From the NCBI RefSeq assembly GCF_014202215.1, contig NZ_JACHGB010000002.1, positions 600,592 to 664,591 of the forward strand: a stretch of 64,000 nt of DNA. Reading direction: 5' to 3'. How positions within the stretch are numbered: the stretch's first letter is position 1; each line of letters begins with the position of its first letter. Both the position numbers and the translations under genes were made by a program. Shown one piece after another: positions 38,179 to 50,136 of the stretch. Source of the DNA: Quisquiliibacterium transsilvanicum (GTDB taxonomy: Bacteria > Pseudomonadota > Gammaproteobacteria > Burkholderiales > Burkholderiaceae_E). The notes beneath the pieces are model-generated. The model searched no databases, had not been told where the DNA came from, and worked only from the letters and a program-made list of their open reading frames with translations.

Positions 38179-41100
38179 ATGCCGTCCAGGCCCTCTCCCA
38201 AGCGCATCGCTGCTGCTGTCGCCCTTGCCCTGGCGACCGGGGTTGCGAGCTCGTCTTGGGCTGCTGGTCTGGGCAGGCTTACCGTTCAATCCGCGCTTGG
38301 TCAGCCCCTCAGGGCCGAGGTCGAGATCTCCGCGCTGACGCCCGCCGAGGCGGCCTCGCTGAACGCGCGGCTGGCACCGGCCGACGCCTTCCGGCAGGCG
38401 GGCCTGCAGTTCAACCCCGCGCTCTCCAACCTGCGCTTCGCCATCGACCGGCGTGCGAATGGCAGCAGCGTGGTGCGGATCACCTCCGCCCAGCCGATCA
38501 ACGAGCCCTTCGTCGATCTGCTGGTCGAGCTGAACTGGGCCAGCGGCCGCTTCGTCCGCGAATACACCTTCCTCCTCGATCCGCCCGAGCTGCGCACCGC
38601 AGCGCGCGAGGTGGTCGAGGGTGGCGCGGTGGTGCGCAACGAGGTGGTGCCGCCTGCGGTGGCCGCCAGCGTGCAGCCCAGGGAGGTGGCGGCTGCAGCT
38701 GCGGCGCCGTCGGCTGCTGCTGCTCCCGCCCAGTCCTCTGCTGCGGCGGAAACGCCGGCCGCTGCGGCTCGCGCTCGCCGGGCCGCGGCCCGCGAAGCTG
38801 CGGCCGCCGAAGCCGCCGCCCGCCAGGATTCGGCTCGCCAGGCTAAGGCCCGCGAGGCGTCGTCCCAGGCCGGCGGCAGCTCGGTCGAAGTGCGTGGCGG
38901 CGAGACCCTTGCGGCGATCGCCTCCCGCGTGAAGCCGGCCAGCGTGTCGCTGGACCAGGCGCTGATCGCCATCTACCAGGCCAACCCCGGCGCCTTCTTC
39001 GGCGGCGTGCATCAGCTGCGTTCCGGCGCCACCCTCGCCATCCCCGATGAGCAGGCAATGGCGTCGGTCGATGCAGGCGGCGCCCGCGAGCAGGTCCGCG
39101 CCCACACCCGCGATTTCAACGCCTACCGCACCAGGCTCGCCGAGCGCGCACGCACGGTTGCCGCAGCGTCGGCGGGCCAGTCTGCTGAAGGCCGCATCGG
39201 CGCCACCGTCCAGGAGCGCGGCGCAGCCGAGGCTGGCGACCAGCTGCGGCTCTCGCGCAGCACGCCCGGCGCCGAGGCCACGGGCGCCGGCGCGACCGGC
39301 ACGGCCGCATCGCGTGCCGCCGAGCAGGGCGTGGCGCGCGACGCCGCGGTCCGCGAGGCCCAGTCGCGCGTCTCCGATCTCGAGAAGAACGTCGCCAACC
39401 TGCAGCAGCTGCTCGAACTGAAGAACCGCCAGCTGGCCGAACTGCAGAAGCAGGTCGAAGCCGCTGGCGCGGCCGGCCAGACAGCCGCAGGCGCGATCGC
39501 CCCGCAAGCGGCCGCAGGCTCCGTCGCTGCTGCTCCCGCGGCGTCGGGCGCTGCGGCGTCTGCGGTCGACTCTTCCGCCTCGCCGGGTTCCGCGCAGGCG
39601 GCGGGCTCGGGCTCGGCTGCATCCGCCCAGGCCCAGGGCTCGAGTGCTGCGGCTGGTTCGCAGGCGGCAGATTCGAGCACTGCGGCGCCTGCTGCGGATG
39701 CCGCGACCGCCGGCGATTCCCAGGCAGCTGCGCCCTCCGCTGGAGCGGCGCAAGAGGCGCAGCAAGCCGGCAACAGTCAGTCGGCCGCGCCGGTCCAGTC
39801 GGCCGGCGAGGCCCCGGCGGCGGTGCCGGCCGCCACGCCCGCACCGGCCAAGGTCGCCGCGCAACCCAGCCTGATGGACGATGTCATGTCCAACCCGCTG
39901 ATGCTGCCCGGGTTGGCCGCCATCCTCGCGCTCGGCGCGGGCTACGGCTGGTATTCGATGCGCCGCCGGCGCAAGGTGGAGAAGTTCGAGGACAGCCTGA
40001 TCGCCGCGGACGGCTTCGCGACCAACTCGCTGTTCGGCTCCACCGGCGGCCAGAGCGTCGACACGACCAGCAGCAGCGTCTTCCAAGCGAGCACCCGCGA
40101 CAGCGGCGTCGACGTTCATGCCACCGAGGTCGATCCGATCGCGGAAGCCGAGGTCTACATCGCCTACGGCCGCGAGGCCCAGGCCGAGGAAATCCTGCGC
40201 GAGGCGCTCAAGAAGCAGCCCGAGCGCCAGGCCATTCGCGCCAAGCTGCTCGACATCCTGGCCGGGCGCAAGGATGCGCAGGCCTACGGCGCGCTGGCCG
40301 GCGAGATGTACGAGCAGACCGGCGGCCTGAACGAAGAGTGGCCCAAGATCGTCACGATGGGGCTGGCCCTCGATCCGGACAACCCGCTGTACACCGGCCG
40401 GCCCGCCGGCGGCGGCGCGGCCCGCACCGCCGCGGCCGCCCAGGACTTCGTCGGCGAGCGTCCCTCCATGGCCCCGGCTGGCGGCACCATCGCCGCGGCT
40501 GCTGCGGCGCTCGGCGCGGCTGACGCTGCGTCCGCTTCGGCGCCGCATGCTTCCGCCGACGATCGCGTTGCCCCGGCCGCTGCCGGGTCGGACTTCGATG
40601 CGGTCGACTTCAGCGTGCTCGACGCAGCGCCCCGCAAGTTCATCGACACCCGGCCGCTGACCGAAGACGAGCCGAAGGTCGCTGCCGAGGCGCGTGCCGG
40701 CGCCGAGTCGGAGATCCCGGCCCTCGACTTCGACTTCGATCTCGATTCCACCATCGGCAAGATCGACAACGGCCTGTCCGGTGCACCGTCGTCGCAGCCG
40801 GCGGCCTCCGAGCTTGAGAAGGCGGTGGGAGGGCGGTTCGACCTGCCGTCGCTGGACCTCGACCTTTCCGAGAAGTCCGGCGCCGAGCGTGCTGCCACAG
40901 CCGATACCGAGCAGGATGCGGTGCTGGGCCTGGAGGACGACCTGGACATCGACCTGCCGTCGCTCGAGAGCCTCTCGCGCACGGCAGTGCCCCGGTCCGC
41001 GGCCCTGGCCGACGGCGCGATGCCCGAGATCGATCTGTCCGCGATCGGTCTCGACCTCGAGCCCGCTCCGGCCGTGCCGGCTGGCGCGGACGGCGAGCGC

Positions 41101-41253
41101 TGGCAGGAGATGGCCACCAAGCTCGACCTGGCATCCGCCTACGAGGAGATCGGCGACAAGGAAGGCGCGCGCGAGCTCCTGGATGAAGTGGTCAAGGGCG
41201 GCGACGGCGACCAGCAGAAGAAGGCGCGCTCGATGCTCGCCCGGATCGTCTGA
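38179..41253 (+). CDS. fimV: FimV-like polar assembly/peptidoglycan-binding protein
   Basis: Large inner-membrane protein (1024 residues from this start) linked in relatives to type IV pilus assembly and polar organisation. A signal peptide ([20 protein letters not shown] to SWA) precedes the conserved [21 protein letters not shown]. Next come an Ala-rich linker, a LysM-like segment ([11 protein letters not shown]...[11 protein letters not shown], near residue 240), a coiled coil ([19 protein letters not shown]), a low-complexity A/S/Q stretch, one TM helix ([20 protein letters not shown]) and a C-terminal FimV TPR-like module ([19 protein letters not shown]). Starts at 38107 or GTG 38149 are possible. 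Its place between asd and truA is typical of Burkholderiales. Confidence 0.92.
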   Translation: MPSRPSPKRIAAAVALALATGVASSSWAAGLGRLTVQSALGQPLRAEVEISALTPAEAASLNARLAPADAFRQAGLQFNPALSNLRFAIDRRANGSSVVRITSAQPINEPFVDLLVELNWASGRFVREYTFLLDPPELRTAAREVVEGGAVVRNEVVPPAVAASVQPREVAAAAAAPSAAAAPAQSSAAAETPAAAARARRAAAREAAAAEAAARQDSARQAKAREASSQAGGSSVEVRGGETLAAIASRVKPASVSLDQALIAIYQANPGAFFGGVHQLRSGATLAIPDEQAMASVDAGGAREQVRAHTRDFNAYRTRLAERARTVAAASAGQSAEGRIGATVQERGAAEAGDQLRLSRSTPGAEATGAGATGTAASRAAEQGVARDAAVREAQSRVSDLEKNVANLQQLLELKNRQLAELQKQVEAAGAAGQTAAGAIAPQAAAGSVAAAPAASGAAASAVDSSASPGSAQAAGSGSAASAQAQGSSAAAGSQAADSSTAAPAADAATAGDSQAAAPSAGAAQEAQQAGNSQSAAPVQSAGEAPAAVPAATPAPAKVAAQPSLMDDVMSNPLMLPGLAAILALGAGYGWYSMRRRRKVEKFEDSLIAADGFATNSLFGSTGGQSVDTTSSSVFQASTRDSGVDVHATEVDPIAEAEVYIAYGREAQAEEILREALKKQPERQAIRAKLLDILAGRKDAQAYGALAGEMYEQTGGLNEEWPKIVTMGLALDPDNPLYTGRPAGGGAARTAAAAQDFVGERPSMAPAGGTIAAAAAALGAADAASASAPHASADDRVAPAAAGSDFDAVDFSVLDAAPRKFIDTRPLTEDEPKVAAEARAGAESEIPALDFDFDLDSTIGKIDNGLSGAPSSQPAASELEKAVGGRFDLPSLDLDLSEKSGAERAATADTEQDAVLGLEDDLDIDLPSLESLSRTAVPRSAALADGAMPEIDLSAIGLDLEPAPAVPAGADGERWQEMATKLDLASAYEEIGDKEGARELLDEVVKGGDGDQQKKARSMLARIV

Positions 41254-41277
41254 GCGCCGCGGCGCGCCGCAGTCTCG

Positions 41278-41306
41278 CGGGGAAGCGCAGCTTCCCCGTT
41301 TTCTTT
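41278..41306 (+). terminator. rho-independent terminator after fimV
   Basis: CGGGGAAGC-GCA-GCTTCCCCG, a perfect 9-bp stem, followed by TTTTCTTT. It lies 24 bp past the fimV stop and separates it from truA. Confidence 0.85.
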
Positions 41307-41317
41307 GGGGCCGGCCG

Positions 41318-42205
41318 ATGTCCCGGGTGAGCGCTGTGCGGGCCGGGTCTGCGACGCAGTCTCCGACGTCGTCCGTCGCGCCAGCCCCGGCGCCGGCCGC
41401 CATCGCGCCCGCCGGCCAGCGCTTCGCGCTGCGCGTAGCCTACGACGGCGCCTCTTTCCCCGGCTGGCAGACCCAACCCTCGGGCGCAGCCATCCAGGAC
41501 CTGCTCGAGCGCGCGCTGTCCTCGATCGCCGGCGAGCGGATCGCCACCGTGTGCGCCGGCCGCACCGATGCCGGCGTGCATGCGCTGGGGCAGGTGGTGC
41601 ACTTCGAGACCCGCGTGAACCGCTCGACATCGGCCTGGGTGCGCGGAGTCAACGCGCTGCTGCCGGCGCAGGTGGCCGCGCAGGAGGTGCGTGAAGTGGA
41701 CGAGGGCTTCCATGCGCGCTACGGCGCCCTCCGGCGCGCCTACAGCTACCTGCTCTACCGCAGCCCGACGCGCCACCCGCTGTACGCCGGGCGCGCGGGC
41801 TGGTCCTTCCGGCCGCTGGATGTCGACCGCATGCGCGAGGCCGCCGCGGCGCTGGTCGGCGAGCACGATTTTTCCGCGTTCCGCTCCTCGCAGTGCCAGG
41901 CCCGCTCCCCGGTGCGCCGGCTCGACCGCCTGGAGATCCGCGAGTCCGGCCCGCTGGTGGTCTTCGAGCTCGAGGCGAACGCTTTCCTGCACCACATGGT
42001 GCGCAACCTCGTCGGTGCGCTGGTCTGGATCGGCGTCGGGCGACGGCCGGCGGACTGGACTGGCGAGCTGCTGGCCGCCCGCGACCGGCGGCTCGCGGCC
42101 CCGACCTTCGCCCCCGACGGGCTCTATCTCGCTGGCGTCGAGTACCCGGCGCGCTACGACATCGGGTCGTGGCCACCGACAAGCCCGCCGCTGGCCAAGG
42201 CCTGA
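41318..42205 (+). CDS. truA: tRNA pseudouridine(38-40) synthase
   Basis: Makes pseudouridine at positions 38-40 of the tRNA anticodon arm. The catalytic aspartate is in [34 protein letters not shown] and [17 protein letters not shown] are also family signatures. 295 residues from the ATG at 41318; the Ala/Pro-rich first 30 residues ([15 protein letters not shown]) are unusual and translation could start later. It lies just past the fimV terminator and 4 bp before trpF, so truA-trpF-trpB-trpA may be one transcript. Confidence 0.94.
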   Translation: MSRVSAVRAGSATQSPTSSVAPAPAPAAIAPAGQRFALRVAYDGASFPGWQTQPSGAAIQDLLERALSSIAGERIATVCAGRTDAGVHALGQVVHFETRVNRSTSAWVRGVNALLPAQVAAQEVREVDEGFHARYGALRRAYSYLLYRSPTRHPLYAGRAGWSFRPLDVDRMREAAAALVGEHDFSAFRSSQCQARSPVRRLDRLEIRESGPLVVFELEANAFLHHMVRNLVGALVWIGVGRRPADWTGELLAARDRRLAAPTFAPDGLYLAGVEYPARYDIGSWPPTSPPLAKA

Positions 42206-42209
42206 AACG

Positions 42210-42875
42210 ATGAGAACCCGGATCAAGTTCTGCGGCCTGGTCAGGCCCGAGGACGTAGACGCGGCGGTCGCGCTGGGCGCGGACGCCGTCGGCTTCGTCT
42301 TCTACGCGCGCAGCCCGCGCCACGTCGATCCCGAGGCGGCGCGCGCGCTGCGCCGCCGGCTGCCGTCCTGGGTGGGCGCGGTCGGGCTGTTCGTCAACGA
42401 GGCCCCCGACAAGGTTTCGGCGACGGCCGCGCAGGTGGGCCTCGACGTGCTGCAGTTCCACGGCGACGAGACCCCGGAGGACTGCGCGCGTGCCTGCGCC
42501 GGGCACCTGCCGTACTGGCGGGCCGTGCGCATGCGCGGACCCGGCGATTTGCTAGAATCGGCGGATCGTTTCGGGGCGGCCGAAGCGCTGCTGCTCGACG
42601 CATACAGCGAGGCCTACGGCGGTACCGGAAAGCGTTTCGACTGGTCCTGGATCCCGCCCGGCTTCGATCGGCCGCTGATCCTGTCGGGTGGCCTGGGTCC
42701 GGAGTCCGTCGGCGAGGCGATCACCAGCGTCCGGCCCGCCTGGGTGGACGTCTCCAGCGGCATCCAGGGGACCGACCCGAGAACCAAGGACAAGGCATTG
42801 ATGGAGCAGTTCGTGGCGGCCGTCGTGGCCGCCGACGCCAGCCTGCTCATCGCGAGGAACGCAATCCACCCATGA
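42210..42875 (+). CDS. trpF: phosphoribosylanthranilate isomerase
   Basis: Converts N-(5-phosphoribosyl)anthranilate to CdRP in tryptophan synthesis. 221 residues, TIM barrel. [16 protein letters not shown] carries the catalytic cysteine, LQFHGDE and LLLDAY (Asp) are mid-barrel, and LSGGLGPE with VDVSSGIQ bind phosphate. The stop overlaps the trpB start as ATGA. trpC and trpD are not here, as is usual in this lineage. Confidence 0.95.
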   Translation: MRTRIKFCGLVRPEDVDAAVALGADAVGFVFYARSPRHVDPEAARALRRRLPSWVGAVGLFVNEAPDKVSATAAQVGLDVLQFHGDETPEDCARACAGHLPYWRAVRMRGPGDLLESADRFGAAEALLLDAYSEAYGGTGKRFDWSWIPPGFDRPLILSGGLGPESVGEAITSVRPAWVDVSSGIQGTDPRTKDKALMEQFVAAVVAADASLLIARNAIHP

Positions 42876-44071
42876 AGCCCTACGACCTTCCGGATGCCCG
42901 CGGGCATTTCGGTCCCTACGGCGGCATCTTCGTCTCCGAGACCCTGGTGCATGCGCTCGAAGAGCTCAGGCAGGCCTACGCGCACTACCGCACGGACCCC
43001 GAGTTCATCGCCGAGTTCAACGACGAACTCGCCCACTTCGTCGGCCGCCCCAGCCCCATCTACCACGCCAGGCGCTGGTCGGAGATGCTCGGCGGCGCGC
43101 AGATCTACTTCAAGCGCGAAGACCTCAACCACACCGGCGCGCACAAGATCAACAACACCATCGGCCAGGCGCTGCTCGCGCGCCGCATGGGCAAGCCGCG
43201 GGTGATCGCCGAGACCGGCGCCGGCCAGCACGGCGTGGCCACCGCCACCGTGGCGGCGCGCTACGGAATGAAGTGCGTGGTCTACATGGGCTCCGAGGAC
43301 GTCGCCCGCCAGGCGCAGAACGTCTACCGGATGCGCCTGCTGGGCGCCGAGGTGGTGCCGGTTGAGTCGGGTTCGAAGACGCTGAAGGACGCGCTCAACG
43401 AGGCGATGCGCGACTGGGTCACCAACGTCGAGGACACCTTCTACATCATCGGCACCGTGGCGGGCCCGCACCCCTACCCGATGATGGTGCGCGACTTCCA
43501 GTCGGTGATCGGCGAGGAGTGCAAGCTGCAGATGCCCGAAATGACCGGGCGCCAGCCGGATTGCATCGTCGCCTGCGTCGGCGGAGGCTCCAATGCGATC
43601 GGCATCTTCCACCCCTACATCGACGTCGCCGGCGTCAGGCTGATCGGCGTCGAAGCCGCGGGCGACGGCCTGGATACCGGCCGCCACTCCGCCTCGCTGC
43701 TCAAGGGAACGCCGGGCGTGCTGCACGGCAACCGCACCTACCTGCTGCAGGACGAGAACGGGCAGGTGGCGGACACCCATTCCGTATCGGCCGGCCTCGA
43801 CTATCCCGGCGTCGGACCTGAGCACGCCTGGCTCAAGGACATCGGCCGGGCCGAGTACGTGGCCGTCGACGACTCGGAGGCGCTCAAGGCCTTCCACGAC
43901 TGCTGCCGCATCGAAGGCATCATCCCCGCGCTCGAATCCAGCCATGCGATCGCCTATGCCGCGAAGCTGGCGCCGACGCTGGCCAAGGACCGCATCGTGC
44001 TGGTGAACCTCTCCGGCCGCGGCGACAAGGACATGCACACCGTCGCGCAGCGCGCAGGGCTGGACTTCTGA
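42872..44071 (+). CDS. trpB: tryptophan synthase beta chain
   Basis: PLP enzyme joining indole and serine. 399 residues. The PLP lysine is in [14 protein letters not shown], and GGGSNAIG binds cofactor phosphate. [12 protein letters not shown] is the conserved catalytic-loop glutamate region. The ATG overlaps the trpF stop, and the stop overlaps trpA start (TGATG), so translation is coupled and the alpha-beta complex is made in step. Confidence 0.97.
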   Translation: MKPYDLPDARGHFGPYGGIFVSETLVHALEELRQAYAHYRTDPEFIAEFNDELAHFVGRPSPIYHARRWSEMLGGAQIYFKREDLNHTGAHKINNTIGQALLARRMGKPRVIAETGAGQHGVATATVAARYGMKCVVYMGSEDVARQAQNVYRMRLLGAEVVPVESGSKTLKDALNEAMRDWVTNVEDTFYIIGTVAGPHPYPMMVRDFQSVIGEECKLQMPEMTGRQPDCIVACVGGGSNAIGIFHPYIDVAGVRLIGVEAAGDGLDTGRHSASLLKGTPGVLHGNRTYLLQDENGQVADTHSVSAGLDYPGVGPEHAWLKDIGRAEYVAVDDSEALKAFHDCCRIEGIIPALESSHAIAYAAKLAPTLAKDRIVLVNLSGRGDKDMHTVAQRAGLDF

Positions 44072-44898
44072 TGTCGCGCATCGCTGCTTCCTTCGCGCGG
44101 CTCGCCGCCGCGCACCGCAAGGCCCTCATTCCCTACGTCACCGCCGGCCATCCGGGCCGCGAGATCACCGTGCCGCTGATGCATGCGATGGTGGCCTCGG
44201 GCGCGGATGCGATCGAGCTCGGCGTGCCGTTCTCCGACCCGATGGCCGACGGCCCCGTCATCCAGCGCGCCAACGAGGCGGCGCTGGCGCGCGGCATCGG
44301 CCTGCGCGACGTGCTGGCGATGGTGCGCGAGTTCCGCCACACCGACGACGTGACGCCGGTGGTGCTGATGGGCTACGCCAACCCGATCGAACGCATGGGC
44401 GTGAGCCTCTTTCTCGACGAGGCGCTCAGCGCAGGGGTCGACGGACTCATCGTGGTCGACTATCCGCCCGAAGAGTCCGAGGACTTCACTGCGGCCGCTC
44501 GCGCCCGCGGCATCGACATGGTGTTCCTGCTGGCGCCCACCTCGGGCGACGATCGCATCGAGCAGGTCGCGCGGCTGGCGTCGGGCTACGTCTACTACGT
44601 GTCGCTCAAGGGAATCACCGGGGCAGGCAACGTCGACACCGTCGAGGTCGCGCAGCGCGTCGACCGCATCAAGCGCAGCACCACGCTGCCGGTCGGGGTG
44701 GGCTTCGGCATCCGCGACGCGGCTACCGCCAAGGCGATCGCCACCCACGCCGACGCAGTGATCATCGGGTCGCGCATGATCCAGCTCCTGGAGGACGGCG
44801 AGCCCGCGGGCGCGCCGGCCCGCGCAGCCGCCTTCATCGCCGAAGTGCGCGCCGCCCTGGACGAACTCAAACCCGCCGCGGTCGCCGCGACCATCTGA
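44071..44898 (+). CDS. trpA: tryptophan synthase alpha chain
   Basis: Cleaves indole-3-glycerol phosphate to indole for TrpB. 275 residues. The catalytic Glu and Asp lie in [28 protein letters not shown] and GVGFGIRD with the phosphate-binding loop follow. Translationally coupled to trpB by a 1-bp overlap. accD follows after 13 bp. Confidence 0.96.
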   Translation: MSRIAASFARLAAAHRKALIPYVTAGHPGREITVPLMHAMVASGADAIELGVPFSDPMADGPVIQRANEAALARGIGLRDVLAMVREFRHTDDVTPVVLMGYANPIERMGVSLFLDEALSAGVDGLIVVDYPPEESEDFTAAARARGIDMVFLLAPTSGDDRIEQVARLASGYVYYVSLKGITGAGNVDTVEVAQRVDRIKRSTTLPVGVGFGIRDAATAKAIATHADAVIIGSRMIQLLEDGEPAGAPARAAAFIAEVRAALDELKPAAVAATI

Positions 44899-44911
44899 CC
44901 TAGGATTCCTC

Positions 44912-45777
<866 letters not shown>

Positions 45778-45781
<4 letters not shown>

Positions 45782-47106
45782 GCCAGCCGCCGCTGTCCGC
45801 CTCGCCGGCTGTCACGCTGCCCACCTCGCCGCCCGTGACGCTGGCCGACTGGCTCGCCTGGATCGAGAGGCTTCATCCGCGCAACATCGAGCTCGGCCTG
45901 GAGCGCGTGCGCGCGGTGGCCGATCGCCTGGAACTGCGCCTGCCGTGCACCGTCATCACGGTAGCCGGCACCAACGGCAAGGGCTCCACCTGCGCGATGC
46001 TCGAGGCCATCCTGCTGCACGCAGGCTACCGGGTGGCGCTCTACACCTCGCCGCACCTGGTCCACTTCAACGAGCGGGCCCGGCTGGACGGCGCGCCGGC
46101 GACCGACGCGCAGTTGCTGCCGCACTTCGAGGCGGTGGAGCATGCGCGCGGCGACACCGCGCTCACCTATTTCGAGTTCACCACGCTGGCCATCCTGCGG
46201 CTGTTCGCGCAGGCCGCGCCGGACGTGGCCATCCTCGAGGTGGGCCTGGGCGGCCGGCTCGACGCAGTCAACGTCGTCGACGCGGACTGCGCGATCGTCA
46301 CCTGCATCGACATCGACCACACCGATTTCCTCGGTGACACCCGCGAGAAGATCGGCTGGGAAAAGGCGCACGTGTTCCGCACCGGCCGCCCGGCGATCTG
46401 CAGCGACCCGGTTCCGCCGACCTCGCTGGTCGAATACGCCCGGGAAATCGACGCCGACCTCTGGCTGTTCGGACGTGACTTCAACTACTCCGGCGACCGC
46501 CAGCAGTGGTCCTACGGCGGGCGCGGACAGCGCCGCAGCAGCCTTGCCTACCCGGCGCTGCGCGGCGCCAACCAGCTGCTGAACGCATCCGGCGTGCTGG
46601 CCGCGCTCGAAGCCCTGCGCGAGCGGCTGCCGGTGTCGCAGCAGGCGGTGCGCCAGGGCTTCGCCACGGTGGAGCTGCCGGGGCGCTTCCAGGTACTGCC
46701 CGGGCGCCCGCCGGTGGTGCTGGACGTCGCGCACAACCCGCACGCCGCGGCGCATCTTGCCAACAACCTCGACGGCATGGGCCCGTCGCGCACCACCTGG
46801 GGCGTGTTCGGTGCGATGGCCGACAAGGACATCGAGGCGATGGTCGGGCACCTGAAGAGCCGGATCCAGAACTGGCTGCTCGTCGACCTGCCAGGCGAGC
46901 GCGCCGCGAGCGCGGAAACGCTTGTGCAGCGGCTTGCGGCTGCCGGCGTGAGCGCGGCCGGAGATCGTCTCGTGGAGACGTACCCGACGCCCCGCGATGC
47001 GCTGGCCTCGGCCCGGGAACGGGCGGGTCAGGATGATAGAATCGTGGTCTTCGGTTCCTTCCTGACCGTGGCTGACGTGCTCGACTCGCGCCGCAGCCGC
47101 GGCTGA
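45778..47106 (+). CDS. folC: bifunctional folylpolyglutamate/dihydrofolate synthase
   Basis: Adds glutamate to dihydropteroate/tetrahydrofolate. 442 residues. The P-loop is [15 protein letters not shown], with [16 protein letters not shown] and [10 protein letters not shown] further along. The GTG at 45778 overlaps the accD stop. The N-terminal Pro/Ser-rich dozen residues are unusual, but no better start is visible. A TAGAAT near 47036, inside the 3' end, might serve the downstream SPOR gene. Confidence 0.95.
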
Positions 47107-47134
47107 TCCAACAGGCTCCCGCACCCACTCCCAT

Positions 47135-48001
47135 ATGGCCACGCGCAACTCGTCCGCCGGGAAGAACGGCGCCCTCGACCCCGCGTTGCCCCAGAAGAAG
47201 CGAGCCCGTCGCCGCCTCGTCGGTGCGGCGGCCGTCTGCCTGCTGGCCGCGATCCTGCTTCCCATCATCCTCGACTCCGAGCCGCGCCATGCGCGCGAAG
47301 ATGTCCAGGTGCGCATTCCGTCGCGGGACACCCCGCTGCGCGACGCCGAGGACGGGGCAGTGCAGGGCGTGATCGGCGGCGCAGCGCGCGCCGGGCAGGG
47401 CGCCACGGCGCGCGGCCAGGACGAGGATGCAGCGGGCGAGCCGATGCCGGATCCCGAGGCGGAGGCCGGCGTTGACGCTGCGGCCGGCGCGAGCCCGGCG
47501 GCTGGTGCTGCTTCCGCGGGCGCTGCTTCCTCGGGCGCAGCCTCCGCGGGCGCAACCTCCAGCGCCGCTGCCGGCGCGACCGGCGCCTCGCGCACTGGCG
47601 CGTCTCCTGCCCCCTCCAAAGCCCCTGCCAAGACGCCGCCCGCCGGGCTGGACGCCGGGGCGACGAAGTCCGCCGTCGCAGCCGCAGCCGCCGGTGCTCC
47701 GCCTTCGCTGTCCGTGCCGGCACAGGAGCCGAAGCTGGAAGCGCGGCCCGAGTTGCGTCCCGCCGACAACCGCACCGGCTTCGTGCTGCAGGCGGGCGCC
47801 TTCGCCAGCGAGAAGAGCGCGGCCGAGCAGCAGGCGCGCGTGAGCAAGGCGGGGCTCAAGGCATACACGGAAAAAATCAGCACCAGCCAGGGCCCGCGGA
47901 TCCGGGTGCGCGTCGGGCCGTTTGCCAGCCGCGACGCTGCCGACAAGGCGCGGACCGCTCTGAAGGCCGCGGGCGTGGAGTCTGCGCTGATCGCGCCCTG
48001 A
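47135..48001 (+). CDS. SPOR-domain protein (DedD-like)
   Basis: Inner-membrane protein of 288 residues: short cytosolic start, one TM helix (RRLVGAAAVCLLAAILLPIIL), a long Ala/Ser/Gly/Pro-rich periplasmic linker, and a C-terminal SPOR domain (about residues 210-288: TGFVLQAGAFASEKSAAEQQ...GPRIRVRVGPFASRDAAD). SPOR domains bind denuded glycan strands at the division septum. It corresponds to DedD of the folC-dedD-cvpA-purF order seen in many proteobacteria. Confidence 0.9.
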   Translation: MATRNSSAGKNGALDPALPQKKRARRRLVGAAAVCLLAAILLPIILDSEPRHAREDVQVRIPSRDTPLRDAEDGAVQGVIGGAARAGQGATARGQDEDAAGEPMPDPEAEAGVDAAAGASPAAGAASAGAASSGAASAGATSSAAAGATGASRTGASPAPSKAPAKTPPAGLDAGATKSAVAAAAAGAPPSLSVPAQEPKLEARPELRPADNRTGFVLQAGAFASEKSAAEQQARVSKAGLKAYTEKISTSQGPRIRVRVGPFASRDAADKARTALKAAGVESALIAP

Positions 48002-48007
48002 CGCCCG

Positions 48008-48505
48008 ATGACCGGGCTATCACTGTCTTCCCTCACCGCCTGGGACTGGTTCGTCCTGATCGTGTTCCTGCTGTCGATCGTCCTGGGCATCTGGCGCGGG
48101 CTGGTGCGCACGGTATTCGGACTGGCCGCGTGGATTGCCGCGGTGATCGGGGCGCCGATGCTGTCGCCGCCGGTCATCGAGGCTACCCGGATGGAAGCGC
48201 AGCCCTGGGTCGTGATCGTGCTGCTGTTCGTCGCCATCCTGGTGGCGGTCAAACTGCTTGGCGGGCTGACCGCCAGCCTGCTCGGAAAGATCGGCCTGGG
48301 CGGGGCCGATCGCGGGCTGGGCGGCGCACTTGGCGCCGCGCGCGCGCTCCTGCTCATCCTCATCGCCGCGATTGCTGCACGTTCGCTCGAATTGGACCAG
48401 ACTTCGGCATGGCGGGACGCGCTTTCGCGCCCGCTGCTCGAGGCGCTGGTCGACTGGGTCGAACCGCACCTGCCGCAACGCGGCGGCGATTTTCGCCAAA
48501 CCTGA
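48008..48505 (+). CDS. cvpA: CvpA family membrane protein
   Basis: 165 residues with four predicted helices (WDWFVLIVFLLSIVLGIWRG, VFGLAAWIAAVIGAPML, WVVIVLLFVAILVAVKLLGG, LGAARALLLILIAAIAA), the CvpA family plan. It lies directly between the SPOR gene and purF, as in E. coli. Function is poorly defined; in E. coli it is linked to colicin V production and envelope stress survival. The start ATG at 48008 is 6 bp after the upstream stop. Confidence 0.92.
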   Translation: MTGLSLSSLTAWDWFVLIVFLLSIVLGIWRGLVRTVFGLAAWIAAVIGAPMLSPPVIEATRMEAQPWVVIVLLFVAILVAVKLLGGLTASLLGKIGLGGADRGLGGALGAARALLLILIAAIAARSLELDQTSAWRDALSRPLLEALVDWVEPHLPQRGGDFRQT

Positions 48506-48519
48506 AAGCGAGAGCTCCG

Positions 48520-50052
48520 ATGTGTGGAATCCTGGGAGTCGTCTCCCGCGGTCCGGTCAACCAGCTGCTCTATGACGGGCTGCTGCTGCTGCAGCACCGC
48601 GGGCAGGACGCGGCTGGCATCGCCACCGCGATGGGCAAATCTTTCTACATGCACAAGGCCAACGGCCTGGTGCGCGACGTGTTCCGCACGCGGAACATGC
48701 GCTCGCTGCCCGGCCATAGCGGCATCGGCCACGTGCGCTATCCCACCGCGGGGTCGGCGGCCAATTCCGAGGAGGCGCAACCCTTCTACGTGAACGCGCC
48801 CTTCGGGATCACCTTCGCGCACAACGGCAACCTGACCAACTCGCGCCAGCTCGGCGAGGAGCTGTTCTCGCGCGACCTTCGCCACATCAACACCGACTCC
48901 GACTCGGAGGTCCTGCTCAACGTGCTGGCCCACGAGCTGCAGGAAGCCGCGGTTGGCGTGAGCCTGGATCCGGACGCAATTTTCCGCGCGGTGGCCGCCG
49001 TGCATCGCCGGGCGCGTGGCGCCTATGCCTGCGTCGCCGAGATCGCCGGCTATGGCCTGCTGGCCTTCCGCGACCCGTACGGCATCCGGCCGCTGTGCTA
49101 CGGCGTCAACGAGACCGACGACGGCGTCGAGCATCTGGTGTCCTCGGAGTCGGTGGTGCTCGAAGGCCTGGGCTTCCGGCTGGTGCGCGACGTGGCGCCG
49201 GGCGAGGCGGTGTTCATCGACCTCGACGGCAACTTCCACTCGCGCCAGTGCGCGCCCGGCGCGTCGCTGAACCCCTGCATCTTCGAGTACGTGTACTTCG
49301 CGCGGCCGGATGCGCTGATCGACGGTGCCTCGGTCTACGACGCGCGCCTGCGCATGGGCGAATACCTCGCCGAGAAGATCGCGCGAGAGCTGCGGCTGGG
49401 CGATATCGACGTGGTCATGCCCATCCCCGACACCTCGCGCCCCTCCGCGATGCAGCTCGCCATGAAGCTGAACCTCCAGTATCGCGAGGGCTTCCTGAAG
49501 AATCGCTACGTGGGCCGGACCTTCATCATGCCGGGGCAGGCCGTACGCAAGAAGTCGGTGCGCCAGAAGCTTAACGCGATGAGCGTCGAGTTCAAGGGCA
49601 AGAACGTGCTGCTCGTTGACGATTCCATCGTGCGCGGCACCACCTCGCACGAGATCGTGCAGATGGCGCGCGACTCCGGCGCCAACAAGGTCTACTTCGC
49701 CTCGGCCTCGCCGCCGGTACGCTTCCCGAACGTGTACGGCATCGACATGCCCACGCGGCGCGAGCTGATCGCCAGCGGCCGCAGCGACGACGAGATCCGG
49801 CTGTCGATCGGCGCGGACGCGCTGGTCTACCAGGACATCGACGCGATGATGCGCTCGGTCACCGACGTGAACCCGGCGCTCACCCGCTTCGAGGCCTCCT
49901 GCTTCAATGGCATCTACGTCACCGGCGACGTCACGCCGGAGTACCTGGATCGGATCGAGAACGCGCGCAACGAGGCGCCCAAGCCCCAGCAGGGCGAGGA
50001 CGAGCCGGTGCGCAACCAGATGAACCTGCAGTTTTCGACCGCTGCCGACTGA
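48520..50052 (+). CDS. purF: amidophosphoribosyltransferase
   Basis: First committed enzyme of purine synthesis, making phosphoribosylamine from PRPP and glutamine. 510 residues. MCGILGVVS gives the N-terminal nucleophile Cys2 after Met removal. HNGNLTNS and the class II glutaminase half come next, then the PRPP-binding VLLVDDSIVRGTTS near residue 365. The start is fixed by the Cys; the longer reading is a shadow. It sits in the dedD-cvpA-purF block, 14 bp after cvpA. Confidence 0.97.
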   Translation: MCGILGVVSRGPVNQLLYDGLLLLQHRGQDAAGIATAMGKSFYMHKANGLVRDVFRTRNMRSLPGHSGIGHVRYPTAGSAANSEEAQPFYVNAPFGITFAHNGNLTNSRQLGEELFSRDLRHINTDSDSEVLLNVLAHELQEAAVGVSLDPDAIFRAVAAVHRRARGAYACVAEIAGYGLLAFRDPYGIRPLCYGVNETDDGVEHLVSSESVVLEGLGFRLVRDVAPGEAVFIDLDGNFHSRQCAPGASLNPCIFEYVYFARPDALIDGASVYDARLRMGEYLAEKIARELRLGDIDVVMPIPDTSRPSAMQLAMKLNLQYREGFLKNRYVGRTFIMPGQAVRKKSVRQKLNAMSVEFKGKNVLLVDDSIVRGTTSHEIVQMARDSGANKVYFASASPPVRFPNVYGIDMPTRRELIASGRSDDEIRLSIGADALVYQDIDAMMRSVTDVNPALTRFEASCFNGIYVTGDVTPEYLDRIENARNEAPKPQQGEDEPVRNQMNLQFSTAAD

Positions 50053-50136
50053 GCGGCAGCGCGGCCCGGATGCCCCGGGCGGCGTGCCGCGCCCCCGGGA
50101 CGCGGCGCGGCCGGGCCGGCGCGAACGCGAGACCCC

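Noticed and set aside
38116..41403. 1095-residue minus-strand ORF opposite fimV
   Set aside because: Shadow of fimV caused by its repetitive Ala-rich codons.
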